Translations under genes and position numbers: made by a program
Notes under the pieces: generated by a model
The model's database searches: none
Told to the model about the DNA's origin: nothing
Seen by the model: only the letters and a program-made list of their open reading frames with translations
Shown: one piece after another, positions 21,037-32,700 of the stretch
Position numbering within the stretch: the stretch's first letter is position 1
Layout: each line of letters starts with the position of its first letter
Assembly (NCBI GenBank): GCA_012656075.1
Contig: JAAKBF010000208.1
Span: 124,001-188,000 of the forward strand
Origin: Phytophthora hibernalis
Lineage: Eukaryota; Oomycota; Peronosporomycetes; Peronosporales; Peronosporaceae
DNA: 64,000 nucleotides
Reading direction: 5' to 3'

Positions 21037-23064
21037 GAGGCTGGGGATGTATTGGAAGTCGCTCTCTCCTCTGGCTGGTAAATTTGCGAATGAACGAGAA
21101 GTGATTGCGCTCCCGCTTTATATCGCAAGTTGCAGTCAGGCACTGGACCGACTCGCGAGAGCATGCTGGATGATAGGGCGCTTGTTGTTGTCGGTTGGTG
21201 ACGAACAGCAAATGTAAAAGGTTTGGGTGCTCATGGGTAGTCAGGGTGATAGGTTTAGTGGGTTTTAGAGACTTTCGAGCGTTTAGATGGTTGTTACCGG
21301 TATGGGAAAAATGGCATAATCGAGCGCAAAGAACAGGATTTGAGAGATACCCAATTTCAAAGCGCCCATTTTGGCGAGTTGAAATGCTGGACGCGCGCAA
21401 TGGACTCTTTACTGCTGCAGCATTCCACGCGAGTTTGCTAGCCCTGAAGTAATGGCTGGCAATAGCTGCTACTGAACGCGATTTGGTTTCAGATCAGCGC
21501 TGGAAACCCCTTACGCTACTAACACTGTTAGTCTGACAGCAAACATGCAACTGACGCCGCTCGACGACTAGAACGAGTTGGCGGCGTTACCATGCGTGCT
21601 ACATTAAACCAGCATGTGCGCTGCAGGTTGCAGAGCTACAACCTTGACGAACCAACAGCTACAGGTACAACTGCACGAAAAATTGTATAAGTTGTTGCGA
21701 ACCAAGGGTGTATCGCGGTTGGTTGTCCGGCTACTTGAGAGTTCACGTTTGGGCGATTGTACGCCTGTCAGTGGGGGCGTTATCGGGTTCAAAACCACCG
21801 ACTTGCTACAGGTATTAGCTATCAGGCATCGTCTGCCTCTTATCTTCTAGCGACCTGGTTGAAAAGCTGTTCAGCATTACTGGTACATATTATGAAAACG
21901 TTAATTACTTTAAATTTAAAAGAATGCAGCGAGGAGCTCACGTCAGACTTTAACTGCTTTGAGAGCTTAAAAACTGCACAGTCCGCTTTCGAGCAGGTTA
22001 CCTGTGCCGCTCTCATTAAATGATACTTCGAGTACAGTCCAAAACCGTTCATGTGTTGTTGAGTCAGTCATTTCGTACTCAAACTTGAGTACAAACTACT
22101 TGAGTTCAAGTAGTTTTGACTGACTCACAGTTTTAGCTTTTGGCCCATTTTTGCCGTCCCGTCTGGCCACGAACGATTATGGATCGATTGCGCCAGAGCC
22201 AATGCGACGCGAGTGATGGTTGTGGTCGAGAGGCGCCTTGCGCCCGCCGGAGATCGCAACAACTTTTGCGCTTTCCGTGCCTGGGTTCCTTCGGCTCAGC
22301 GCTAGGTATATCGGATAATAGCGTTTGGAGCGCGCATTTCGCTGTTTGGTCATGACGTCTCCATGTGCTTTGCGTCAACCGTCCGACCTTGGCCCGCCTC
22401 ACGTCCAGTGGCTGCTGACGTTGCAGGCGCAGAGACCGTGGAGAGGGCTCATGTCCCCACGCTTTGAACGCCTGCTGACCAGCGGATCGGCTCGCGCAAT
22501 TACTTTCGACTTCACCCAGCAATGGTTTGATGCGAGACACGTCCGATGGCGTGCACTGGTGATGGCGTCTTCGGCGAAGATCGTTCCCGCGGTCGTTTAC
22601 GCCGATTGTGGGACGTCCCTAACGGCGTCACTTGGAACGCACCTGGATTTCGATCGTCGAGCAACTTTGGATTAAACCGGGTTATAACCGGATCTATTTT
22701 TGGATTTACCGGTATCCGTAAATCCATGCGGCTATGTAATATATATATAAATTAGTGGGCTCTATATGTAAATATTGAAAACAAAAAGGCCATTAAGAGT
22801 AATTAAAAATGGAATTGTGTAATTTCCCGAACATCACTTCAACAGCATTCACTCGTCAAGCTCTATTCCAGCCCCAGCACGCGCCAGAAGAGAGGAGGAA
22901 GCCTGCCCATCGCTACACGTCGAACGCTCTTCCAGCGCCAGAAGAGCAGAGCAAGCCTGCTCTGGACCTCATCGCAAAGGGTATAAGATTACATGTACTG
23001 TAAGAGGCCGGCGTGATGTTAACACGGTGCAGATACTATAGGAGGAGGACGGCCAAAGTTTGGC
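21037..23064. other. Gene-poor region with palindromes and AT-rich patches
   Basis: About 2 kb with no supported gene. It contains the kinase 5' flank, a nested palindrome cluster at 22060-22127, a GGATTTAC/GTAAATCC inverted repeat near 22700-22725, and an AT run near 22739-22755. Open frames on both strands in 22130-22730 (up to 135 residues) show no domain and compete with each other, so I do not call them. A short frame at 22809-23003 is likewise unsupported. Confidence 0.4.
22060..22127. repeat. Nested palindrome cluster
   Basis: Outer arms TGAGTCAGTCA (22060-22070) and TGACTGACTCA (22117-22127) are exact reverse complements. Inside them lie two further palindromes: GTACTCAA-AC-TTGAGTAC (22075-22092) and AAACTACTTGA-GT-TCAAGTAGTTT (22093-22116). 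The whole 68 bases can form a three-way branched cruciform. Confidence 0.85.
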
Positions 23065-23328
23065 ATGCGGAAGAATTTTGAGAAGGTTGCCGGAACGAAG
23101 AACGTGCCGTGCAAGAAGTGCTATGAATTGATCTCCAACGCAAAGGTGGAGAAGCGCAATGCCCGCTGTAGTGAACGACCCATTAGCGTTAGCTGTTTGG
23201 AGCGGGGGCGAAGCGGCGATGAAGACGCTGTGCGTAGGTCCAGTGAGGACGACAGCAGAGATATCGACGACGAAGGCACCACACGCTCACGCAACGTCGA
23301 CAACAGCTTCGACTACTTAAGTTCTTAA
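23065..23328 (+). pseudogene. BED-type zinc finger fragment, probably hAT transposon derived
   Basis: The frame starts MRKNFEKVAGTKNVPCKKCY and has C-x2-C followed by ISNAKVEKRNARC. This resembles the BED finger of hAT-type transposases, in which C-x2-C precedes a His-Cys/His pair; here the expected His is Asn. The 45 residues after it are acidic and serine-rich, and no transposase core follows. It is likely a captured or leftover finger. The resemblance is from motif memory and is weak. Confidence 0.3.
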
Positions 23329-23507
23329 GATTAAACCCGATTTGCTTCAGTCTAGTACTACGTAGTAGCACAACGTTAACGTTTTTTAGCCAACATTGTT
23401 CGTTTTGATTTGATGCGTGTCATCCGTGTGATGTACATGTATCTTGCTTGCTATCGACGCGCTGCCCTCGCATCCGCTTCATGATGTGGTTTTTGTGCAG
23501 GCCACTG

Positions 23508-23582
23508 GCTTTTCGCCGCGGATAAATCCGGATCGATCCAATAAATCTGCAGTTTAAACGGGTTTGTGCCGCGGCGAAAAGC
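23508..23582. repeat. Perfect 14-bp inverted repeat
   Basis: GCTTTTCGCCGCGG at 23508-23521 and CCGCGGCGAAAAGC at 23569-23582 are exact reverse complements with a 47-nt spacer. It lies just past the 3' end of the minus-strand repeat ORF, so it could act as a transcription stop structure or be a small mobile-element relic. Confidence 0.8.
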
Positions 23583-23586
23583 AACA

Positions 23587-23943
23587 CTATCTTACAGTAA
23601 TGATCGCCAGGTGTTGAGAGCACTCGCGTTGTAAAGTCGTCGTCTCCATATCCACCGTTGTGCTCTTGACACCGTCCTTGGCCTCCATCTCCGTCGTCGT
23701 CTCCACCTCGATCGTCGTCACCAGCTCTCCAGTAAGGAACGTCTCCGTCGTCATCTCCATCTCCGCCGTTGTGCTCTTGACACAGCCCTTGGCCTCAGTC
23801 TCCGTCGTCGTCTCCACCTCGATCGTCGTCACACGCTCTCCAGCAGGGGTCGTCTCCGTCGTCGCCTCCATCTCCACCGTCGTGCTTTTGCCACCGTCCT
23901 TGGCCTCTGTCTCCGTCGTCGTCTCCACCTCAAACATCGTCAC
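23587..23943 (-). CDS. Tandem-repeat ORF, three 37-residue Thr/Glu-rich units
   Basis: The 118-residue frame consists of about three copies of a 37-residue (111-nt) unit, each with VTTIEVETTTETEAK followed by KSTTVEMEATTET. The copies differ by several substitutions that mostly keep charge and Thr/Glu, which suggests coding constraint. There is no signal peptide or TM. It ends next to a GTAAGA donor-like site near 23590, so more exons could lie downstream. Its ATG is only about 65 bases from the start of the palmitoyltransferase on the other strand. The repeat is certain; that it is translated is not. Confidence 0.4.
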   Translation of the reverse strand: MTMFEVETTTETEAKDGGKSTTVEMEATTETTPAGERVTTIEVETTTETEAKGCVKSTTAEMEMTTETFLTGELVTTIEVETTTEMEAKDGVKSTTVDMETTTLQRECSQHLAIITVR

Positions 23944-24007
23944 GTGCTCGACAATCGATCGACATGCTACCGTTACAGTCCGTGCCCATCACTATTGTCA
24001 AACCCAC

Positions 24008-25069
24008 ATGAGTGACTATCTCATTAGCCAGAATACTGTATGCAGTCGCGCCGGTGGTTCGTGTGGGACCCGCGGGGCTCGTGATCGCGGGCTTCGCGTG
24101 GGTTTTGGTCTTGGACTGCTGGTGTCGGTGCTGATGTCCATCTCGAATTGGGTGGGGCTGCTGTCGCTCATGGGGGCGACCGAGGGGTTGTGGTTCTCGG
24201 GACTCTTCGGCATGTGTCTTTGGTGCCACGTCGTGGTGCTCACCACCAACCCAGGCACAGTCCCATTCAAGCTCAAAGGACTGACAGAAGAGGGGATGGG
24301 GAGGAGGTGGAGGAAGAGATGCCATTGCACGAGTATGAGGAGTGCGAGGACGACGGATCGCTGCTCATCTACTGCGACGAGTGCGAGATCTACCGTCCGT
24401 CAAGGTGCGTGGGCTGCAACTTGGGGTTTGGTACAGGATTTGCACTCATGATTTCTGCAGAGCGACCCACTGCCACACGTGCGAACGGTGCATCGTGCTG
24501 CAAGACCACCACTGGTGAGAGCTGTGAAACTCACTTGTAACCTAACATGCAACTGACCTGTGTCGTGTTGCAGTCCATGGGTGAACAACTGCGTGGGGAT
24601 CGGCAACCAGAAGGCGTTTTGTTGCTGCTGCTCTATGTGACGGCCACGAGCATGCAGGCGGCGTTGCTGGTGTTGCTGCAGTACGCCATGTGCGCGCGCG
24701 GCAAGTACACGTGCGGCCTGCAGAACGACCAGTTCCCGGAAAGTTGGGTGGCTGGATCCTCGCGGCGGCGGCCGTGTTTGGGCTCTTCTGCTCGCTCATG
24801 TTAGTCATGGAGATGCTCAATATTTACCAGGACCCGCTGTACTCGCTCATCGCGGACCAGCTCGCGGCGCGCCGCGGTGGAGACAAGTCGGCGTCGAGGC
24901 TGGAGCGCCACTTGAGCGTCATCTGCGGCACAGACGGCATGCGCGCGTCGTGGTTCTTCCCTCCACCCGAGAGATGTGCACTGCACGACCTGGAGATCGT
25001 GCAGGGATTCAGGTGTCGCTCGAGGACGCTGACATTTGCTGATGCCAGTGCAGGACGGTCAAAGTATAA
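24008..25069 (+). CDS. DHHC-type palmitoyltransferase
   Basis: The catalytic cysteine-rich domain reads YCDECEIYRPSR, then THCHTCERCIVLQDHHCPWV and NNCVGIGNQKAF, an intact DHHC domain, once introns 24405-24460 (56 nt) and 24515-24573 (59 nt) are removed. Two membrane segments precede it (around 24070-24250, ending in the family-typical TTNPGTVP) and two follow (24600-24830). A third, 41-nt intron (25013-25053) would give the end GFRTVKV and TAA at 25069. At least three single-base breaks occur (near 24290, 24615 and 24740). The start at 24008 is the first ATG but the first 30 residues are uncertain. Family role: S-palmitoylation of membrane-associated proteins at Golgi, ER or plasma membrane. 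Confidence 0.85.
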
Positions 25070-25524
25070 GAGAGTGGGAAGCCAATTCAGAGACGTTGCT
25101 AGCTACTCTTGATGCCGCTCTTCATCCACCACCAGAAGAACCAGTCGAACATAGCCAAACGTCGAACTCCTGACGATGACCAAGCGGGCCTTTGACGCCC
25201 AAGTCATATTGACGTGGATGCCGTATCCGTTTATTATAATATATAAATATAATTTGAGCTGGTGTGTACAATGTATCTCCGTACCAAAGCGAACAGCCGT
25301 GGACTCAAAGGCGCAGTTCTGGCTTCTACCTACCGGTACAAAACACTTAGGGCACAAATGCAACAAAGACACAGTTTTTGTCCACCGCGTCTCGAGTCAA
25401 CGACGGCTTCAGTTGAGTTTGTCCGTCTGGACGTCCTGTTACAGCCTGGAAGCGCTTCTTATCCTCGCCCCTTGAATGACGAGCCCATTGTGCTAGTCGC
25501 CCTTGTAACGGTTTCGCCTATCAC
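25070..25524. other. Intergenic between palmitoyltransferase and BT1 transporter
   Basis: About 455 bases. Short frames on both strands have no domain. An AT-rich patch at 25230-25255 may be part of the promoter of the transporter. Nothing else seen. Confidence 0.35.
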
Positions 25525-27226
25525 ATGGCTTCACTCCTGTCTTCTGGTATTTGGCTCAAGAGCGGATCGTCACTGTCTCTGTCACTGTCGCCGAGTCTGG
25601 AGTCGCTGCCCCAACCGAGACGTTCGTTTTGGGCGAGCACCGCGAGTTCGGCTTCTACGGCCTGGAGCAGGATGGCGCGCTGCGTCCTGGCGGGAAGGTG
25701 GTCCTACTGACGCGCCGCACTGCCGGCTTGCTGCTCAACTACGCGGCCATTGGCGCGCTGTACGGCGGCCTCAACAGCGCAGTCGTGCCCTTCCTGTCCA
25801 AGTTCCTGCAGCTGCAGCAGTTCCAGGTCCGAGCGGCGTCGACGGTCATCAACACGGCGTGGAACTTCAAGGCCTTCGGGGGCCTGCTAACGGACAGTGT
25901 CAGGATATGCGGCTACAGACGGAAGCCGTACCTGGTCTTCGGGTGGCTGCTGTGTTGCGCCAGTTTACTGGTCCTCGGGGCATCCGAATCACCAAAAGCT
26001 GGAGACACTGAAGCGGCATGGAGGTACGTGCTGTTCATGACGCTGGGGACGGTGGGCTACTTCTGGCGAATGTAGCGGCGGACGCCATTGTGGTCGAGAT
26101 CGCGCAGCGGAGCCGCTACCGACGCGGGGACACACGCAAGTGAGCATTTACGCCGCGAGGATGCTGGGGTTGATTGTCATGGACGTGTTTGTCGCCGGCA
26201 CGCTCAATGGATCGGCGTACGGTGGCAACTTCTCGTGGTCGTTGAGCGTGAACCAAGTGATGCTACTGTTGGCAGCCTGTGCGGTGGTGCCTCTTGTGGG
26301 CTCCATTTGGTTTCTGCACGAAGAGCCGACTCGTCAGACAGCCCGATCTTCTCCTTGTCTGAAGCTGTCTCGTGTCCTGTAGGCCCACCAGACTCTGCAC
26401 CTCTCGACCCGCCGCTGAACTTTGGCATGCGCTGCCAACTCGTTTGGAGCCTCGTCCAGAGCCGCGCCATGTGGCAGTTGCTCATGTTCGAGCTCGTGGC
26501 GAGTTTTTGCATGACAATCGACTCAAGTGCAGCTCCGGCGATCGAGGCCAACTGGGTCCACGTGGACGCGTGGTCGAAAACAGTCGCCATCGCGGTCTGG
26601 TGTCTTGCGTTTACTGGCGGATTGTTCACGACACAGCGCTTCTTGCTACGTGGGCGTGGGGACATCTCTTTGCATTGCGACCTTGTGGATTGTCGGCGTT
26701 GACGTGGTCACCGTAGCCTTTACAGTGTTTGACGTGGTGAGGAGACGAGGCTTCTGGCTGTACATGCAAATGCTGGCGGCACCTGCAGCAGGTCTGCGGT
26801 TCCTTTTGCTGCTGTTCCCGATCGTGGAGCTCGCACCTCGTGGCCTAGAAGGCACGACATACGGCCTGGTCATCACCTTCCGCAACATGGCCATCCCACT
26901 GGGCACCACGACGTACAAAGCCATCGACGCGCATTTTGCAGTCTCCGATGACGAGTTGCACAACGACTCGGACTGGACCCGACTGCAGGTCGCATACACG
27001 TATTTAATCGCCTGGAGTTTGCAGCTTTTGAGTCTCGCGTTTGTGGGACTGTTACCACGTCAGAAACTCGAGGTGCAACAACTGCGGTACTGGAGGTACA
27101 GTACTGCAGGGGTTGGCTCGTGGTCGTCACTCTTTTCAGTGGTCTGGGGTACGTCACGACCTGCAACGTTTTGTCACTTTTCAGACCACGTCCTGCCTTC
27201 GCCTGGCTGGGGGGACAGGATGTTGA
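25525..27226 (+). CDS. Folate-biopterin transporter family (BT1) membrane transporter
   Basis: Start ATG 25525, then a soluble N-terminus (HREFGFYGLEQDG) and about 12 membrane segments. The family signature is clear in the first third: YAAIGALYGGLNSAVVPFL, then WNFKAFGGLLTDSVRICGYR-RKPYLVFGW. Later segments include ANVAADAIVVEIAQ, IYAARMLGLIVMDVFVAGTL, TYGLVITFRNMAIPLGTTTY and LFSGLGYVTTCNVLSLF. The favoured end is LRLAGGTGC at 27226. At least four single-base breaks (near 25610, 26060, 26130, 26360 and later) split it; each is repaired by one base. BT1 proteins are plasma-membrane importers of folates, pterins or related compounds and are often expanded in oomycetes. Substrate here unknown. 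No intron is needed. Confidence 0.85.
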
Positions 27227-27284
27227 TAGTTGCAGTTGTTGCGCAAAGGGTTGTATTAAGAACATTTGCGCAAATATTCTGGTC

Positions 27285-27563
27285 CTACTGCTGCTTGTCC
27301 TGCAGCAGGTCCTTGAGTTGCTGGTTCTGTTGCGCCACGTACTTGCGCTGCTGCCGGCGCGGCGGATTTGCGGCTCTTCGCGCTGAAATTGGCGTTTGCG
27401 CGACTTTCCGCCCACTTCATGACGAAGTAGCCGCCGATGATGGGCGTCGCAAAGTACACGAGGCCCATGACGCGCTGCCCGTTCTTGGACAGGGGACACG
27501 CGTCCTGTGGATCTGTTGCTTGAGCGCTTCGTGGTGCTCTCCGAGTCGGCGCAGGAACTCCAT
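27285..27563 (-). CDS. Small single-TM protein, unidentified
   Basis: About 92 residues: ATG at 27563, MEFLRRLGEHHEALKQQI, then KNGQRVMGLVYFATPIIGGY with one membrane segment, a basic stretch, and a C-terminal coiled-coil helix (RKYVAQQNQQLKDLLQDKQQ) ending at TAG 27285. Two single-base breaks (near 27500 and 27345) hide it. Size, one central TM and basic flanks recall small mitochondrial inner-membrane assembly factors, but I cannot name a family. It is convergent with the BT1 gene, with about 58 bases between stops. Confidence 0.5.
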
Positions 27564-27680
27564 GACGACCGCAAATTTGCATGCAAATCAAACTGCATTT
27601 GGCACAAATAGACTACTGTTTCGCGCAAAACTATTCGTTTGAACTACGAAGAGACGCGAAATTGATTTTTGCGCTTGGCA

Positions 27681-29709
27681 ATGGAGGATGCGACTGAAAA
27701 TGGAGAAGGTGAGATGAGATGCGTCCTGCGGACACAAATGTTTGCACAGGCTAAAAGTTGTGGGGTTTGCACAAGGAGGAGCGAGTTTCGAAGGTTACGC
27801 TGCCAACAGCTACTCGGAGTACTACCAGCAGCAAGGAGGGGGTACAGACTATTATGTAACGTACCCCACAGTTGAAGGACAAGAGTACGATACTGGAGAG
27901 GGGTATACTGTCGAACAACTAGAGTATCCCTATGCTATTGAAACCCCAGAGACGTGGAGTTATAGTCCGGAAGATGGGCATCAATTGTACTTGGACCAAC
28001 TCACAACAGATCAGACGGAAGGGTACTACTATGACGAACAGGGAAATTGGGTTACCGGACCAAAATCCCCAACAACTGTGTTTGCTCAAGAAGGTTATTG
28101 GGAGTCAGGACAGGATAGGACCAACAATGTCGAAAGTCAGAAGGAGGCGTCCTCGTCTCTTGTACAGACTGTGGCGACTCCGCCACGGAAGAAGGTGAGT
28201 TTTTAGACTGGGAGGTTGGTCTCAAACCATTTCAGGTTATAACTTTTGTGAAGTAGAAATCAAAGAAGGAGCGCATTCTACAGCGCCAAGTTTTGTTAGA
28301 AAAGGAGGAGAAGGAAAGGATCAAGACACTGGAAGCTGCAGAAACAAACAACAAACACATTTCCACCGCAGTCTCGTCGACCAAAACGGAAAAGTCGTCG
28401 AAAAAGAAACGGGGTTCATTGGTCGTGAAAAGGCCAAATTGCAGCTGAAGCTGCGCATTGCCAAGGCGATCAAGCGCAACCGCATGCCAGTGCAAATTCG
28501 AATTCTTCCCAAGGTAGTATAGTTCGTTCTGTTCGGAATGTTGCACGTAGTCGACGGTATTAACGATCCTGTTCTCTTTTCTTCAGACGCCAAAGTACTT
28601 GAGTCCAATGGAGAAATACTTTGGCACGAGTGTCGAGTGTGTTCTGTCGGATATTTTCTGGGCTTCGATGAAGGGGATCTGAACCGTGTTAAGCAGCTCG
28701 TCGAAACGGAGATGGAAAGCCCAACTGACAGTAAACTGGACCCGTGGAACGTACGATACAAAACCTCGTGTGAAGGATGGAGTAGCAATTTATGGTTCTC
28801 ACAATTCATGTGCTTTTGTGACAGCTCCACCAAACGCCTCTGCATTGGTACAGGCAACATTGGAGGGATACTACAGGTATATAAGTTTCTAACTCGTTTA
28901 TCTTGTCGGCATGCTGTCTTCCAGGGCAGCGAAAGGCGGGTCAGTACCCGTAGTGAATTACTTGCTGGCTGCAGGTGCCAACCCGAGAAGCTTCGATGAG
29001 AACGGCAGTTTACCTCTGTGGGCATTGAAAGTAGTAAGTTCATCTTGAAATTAGCTGCTAAACGCGTCTTTGGTCGATGTAGGCATCTCTCTTGTTGGGC
29101 GGGTCACGTTGACGCCAGCATAGTACTGTTGCGCGCTTCTGACATCAAGGATCTATATGTTCAGGACTACGATGTACGGTATTCTTACACGTACAGATAA
29201 AATGATATCGTTGGTATTCTAACTTGATGTGTTGGACAGGGAGCGATGTGCCCACTCGACTGGATAAATGTCCGAGCCACACACAATTGCTCAATGCAAT
29301 CGAAAAGGTATTCTTCACAACCACAGAGTTTTCTACAAACACCAAAATTGATTTGTTTGTCCATCGTGTATCGCTTTCAGTACCAGGACTCGCTATGGTT
29401 ACCCAAATTTGTCGATGACCTCGTTCGTGGGATCATCCGCTACAAGATCAAAATCTTCAAGGACCCACCAAAGAAGCCCGGCAAGGCTTCTGCTAAAGAC
29501 GATGCAAATACGGATGCAAGTACTATTGGTCAACCAGGTACCACAGAAACCGACGATAACCCAGCGATAACCCAGACAAAAGTCCAGCAAAGGATACCCT
29601 GAAAAGTTCGCCCACAAACAAATCGCTGCTCACGCGTTCCAAGACGGAGAAAGTGGATCGAAAGCTTGCTAATAAATACAAGGAAGCTTCCTCACAATCC
29701 TTGGGCTAG
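27681..29709 (+). CDS. Ankyrin-repeat protein with Tyr/Gln-rich N-terminus
   Basis: Multi-exon gene starting MEDATENGE. Likely introns: 27709-27778, 28195-28256, 28514-28586, 28877-28924, and others near 29035-29090, 29172-29239 and 29310-29378. The N-terminal ~150 residues are rich in Tyr, Glu and Gln (EYYQQQGGGTDYYV), followed by a basic coiled coil. Ankyrin units are then readable: DIFWASMKGDLNRVKQLVE, AAKGGSVPVVNYLLAAGANP, and a third containing WAGHVDASIVLLRASDIKD. The C-terminus is Lys/Pro/Ser-rich and ends SSQSLG at 29709. Breaks near 28430, 28676, 28760 and 29570 each need one base. Ankyrin repeats are protein-binding; the partner is unknown. It is convergent with the ABCC gene, 52 bases apart. 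Confidence 0.65.
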
Positions 29710-29761
29710 CGTATCAACTAAACAATACCCAACTACACGCAAATAAAGACTTCGTTCGTCT

Positions 29762-32700
29762 TTAGAGTAGCTGTGACTCGTCCGCAGAGTTTGCCAATCG
29801 GTAGAAGAGTGACTGGGGATTTTGAGCCAATTCTTTGGGGTCACCACTCTCAGCAATGCGGCCACTATCCAGCAACAATACACGATCGCAATGCATGATA
29901 GTTTGGATACGATGAGACACCGTCAGCACCGTAGATGTAGCAAACTCAGTCGCAATAGCCTGTTCATACACATCAGAGCGGTTGAGCAGTGCACAATTGT
30001 CGTACATGATAGGAAGACTCACCTCTGAGATTACCCGCTCAGTCTCGTGGTCAATGGATGCAGTGGCTTCATCGATGCAAAGCACCTTCGACGGGCGCAA
30101 AAGAGCTCTCGCAATACACAAAAGCTGAGCTTGACCCTGACTAAACGTCGCAGCTTGCTCTTCAGCACCACCTTCGACGACAGTATCCAAACCACGATCT
30201 AGCTTCGCAATAGCATTTGCAAGTCCACCACATTTTCGTAGCACTGTCCACAGCTGCTCATCCTCGAGAACGCCAGTAGGATCCAAGTTGGAGCGCACCG
30301 TACCGGAAAACAGCACTAAATCCTGCGGAATATAAGTAAGTCTTGATCGGACATCATGAAGACTGAGCGAGTCCAGTGGCACATTGTCAATCATGATGCT
30401 ACCACTTCGCTCCCAGGGAACAGCTCGGAAGAGAGCGTTTAGCAGCGTTGACTTTCCAGCACCCGTACGCCCACATATACCGAGCTTTTGACCCGCGGGG
30501 ATTTCACACGTGACATATTTAAGTGCTGGAGCTGCCACCCGTGGCCCAACCCACTCCCATTCTGCATCACCATACTTGTTGTGCTGGTCAGTGCTTTGAG
30601 TTGATGACGCGTACGTCACTGTTAGAGCCTTGATCGAAATGTGGCCTGTTGTTGGCCAGAAGTACGACATCTCGTTCGTACTTGCGAGGTCTCCAGCACC
30701 CACCACAACTTCCTCACGATCCAGATCTGTGTACTCTTTCACTCGCTCCACTGCGATCATTTGGCGCTCCGTGTCGACGAAGCTGTTCAAAATCGAGTTG
30801 AGTTTCCCACGATGGGGAGTGCGTACGTGAGGGTAAGTCCGAGGACACCAGGATTGACAGCGCCAGTGAGGTTGAAATCCGCCACCGCGAACACTGCAAC
30901 GAACGATGTCACGCAGACGCCTAGCATGTCGAGTCGCAAGCCAAACCAGGCCCCGTGGTTGAGCTGAGGAACGAAACTCGTTGACTACGATTCAGACGCA
31001 CCCCGTAGCTCTGAGCATACTGTTGTTGTTTTCGAGCTGCGCGGATGACAGTAAGACCGTCCAGAGTATCGGTGAACATGGCCAGCAATGGCGATTGCGT
31101 GACTGCATCTAGTCGCCCAAGGTGACGTGAGCTTGGACGATAATCACGCTGTAAGTGGAAGTACAAGATGCTCAACGGGACAAGCAGCACCAACACCAAG
31201 CGGTTTCCGTAAAGAGAATTACAAGAGCCCCGTCACGTCGGCAGCATCCTTCAGAAAAATGTTTAGAATGAACGGCAGCGATTCATCCACAGCGTAGGTG
31301 TCTCCACTCAACCTGTTAAGTACTCGCCCAGTGGGTGTGCGCTCAAAGAATCGTAACGGAGCTGCAAAGATGCTGTTGACTAGCTTGTTGTAGGTAGCTC
31401 GGGCAGCGCGCAGACCGCCGTAGGCAAAGATGACCGACCGAACAAACACGGAACCAATGTTGGCCCCAGCGATGTAGATCAGCACAATTGCAAACTCTCG
31501 CGGTGTGATTGAGTGCTTACCGTTCGTGTACACTGCGATCCACCAGTCCAGCGAATTTCGAGAGACTTGCATGGCTGCCACGGCCAGCACGATCACGACA
31601 GAAAGAGCCCAGCCTACGGCTAGTGAGTAGGCTTTCCACACGTGCCAGTCTACAACTCCAGATTCTCGGTGCTCCTTGTCATCTTCAGCTGCTGGTTGAT
31701 CCTTAGCCTCATGCTCCAGCTCCCCTCATCTTTTTTGACAATTGAGTTTCTTGTGCTGGTGAACATTCGTCGGTAGATTCGTCAGAGTTGTCCTCGTTAG
31801 AAGAGCCCTTCAACAATTGCATCAAGCGGCTGGGTGGTTCTTGCGTCTTCAGGCTGTTGTAAGTGTCCTGCTCCACAATGAATCCTTCATCCATCACAAC
31901 AATCTGCGCACTCTTCGGGAACAGCGAAAGAAGATGAAGTGAGTGCGTGACGATAACTACAGCAGCATCGGCAGAAAATACGTTGGAGCCCGATGAAAAG
32001 CAGTTCGTGACCACTTTTCGTGCAGTATTCATGTCCAGTCCGCTGAGCGGGTCGTCCAGTAAGTAGAGATCTGCTTGCTGGTAGAGTGCACGAGCGAGGT
32101 TGATTCTGGCGCGCTGGCCACCACTGAAGTTGCTGCCGCTTTCAGCCACGGTATGCGGTGGTCTCATGCGTCGGAGATCCACGTCAAGCTCGCACGCCTT
32201 CAAAATGCGCTCATAACGAGACCGATCGATATCATCGATACAGTCTGGTTCTTCGTTACACAGAGAAATGTTCCTTTTGACACTCCCTCGGAAGAGCCAC
32301 GGACTCTGAGGAGCATACGAGCAGTGCGAAGATTTCGGATGTCTGTGAAATACGTCAGACTTACGAGCCGAGTCTGGTCGCTTTGGCATTTCACCGAGCA
32401 ATGCAAGCAATAGCGACGATTTTCCAGCCCCTACGGGACCACATACCACGTACGTTGAGCCTGCACGCAAAGTAAGCTGATTGATACGCAACACGAACGG
32501 ATAAGCTGTCATCCGTGGCGACGAGAGTGTATCTTCCATAAGAAGAGGAATCTCTTCCTCTCCACTGATATCGACTTGAACCAAACCCCAGGCAAACTCA
32601 CAATCACGAATTTGCACGATGCCCTTCTCATTTTCATTGCCAGTATTGGTGGAGCTAGCGTCATAACTTTCCTTGTACCCTCCATCTGTGATTGTATTGT

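Noticed and set aside
22130..22730. Candidate genes on both strands (up to 135 residues)
   Set aside because: Overlapping frames on opposite strands, no domain, no splice logic and a repeat-rich context.
23660..24007. The plus-strand frame through the repeat as an N-terminal extension of the palmitoyltransferase
   Set aside because: It would add three copies of a Val/Ser-rich repeat that is just the complement of the Thr/Glu repeat; DHHC proteins do not start so, and an ATG lies at 24008.
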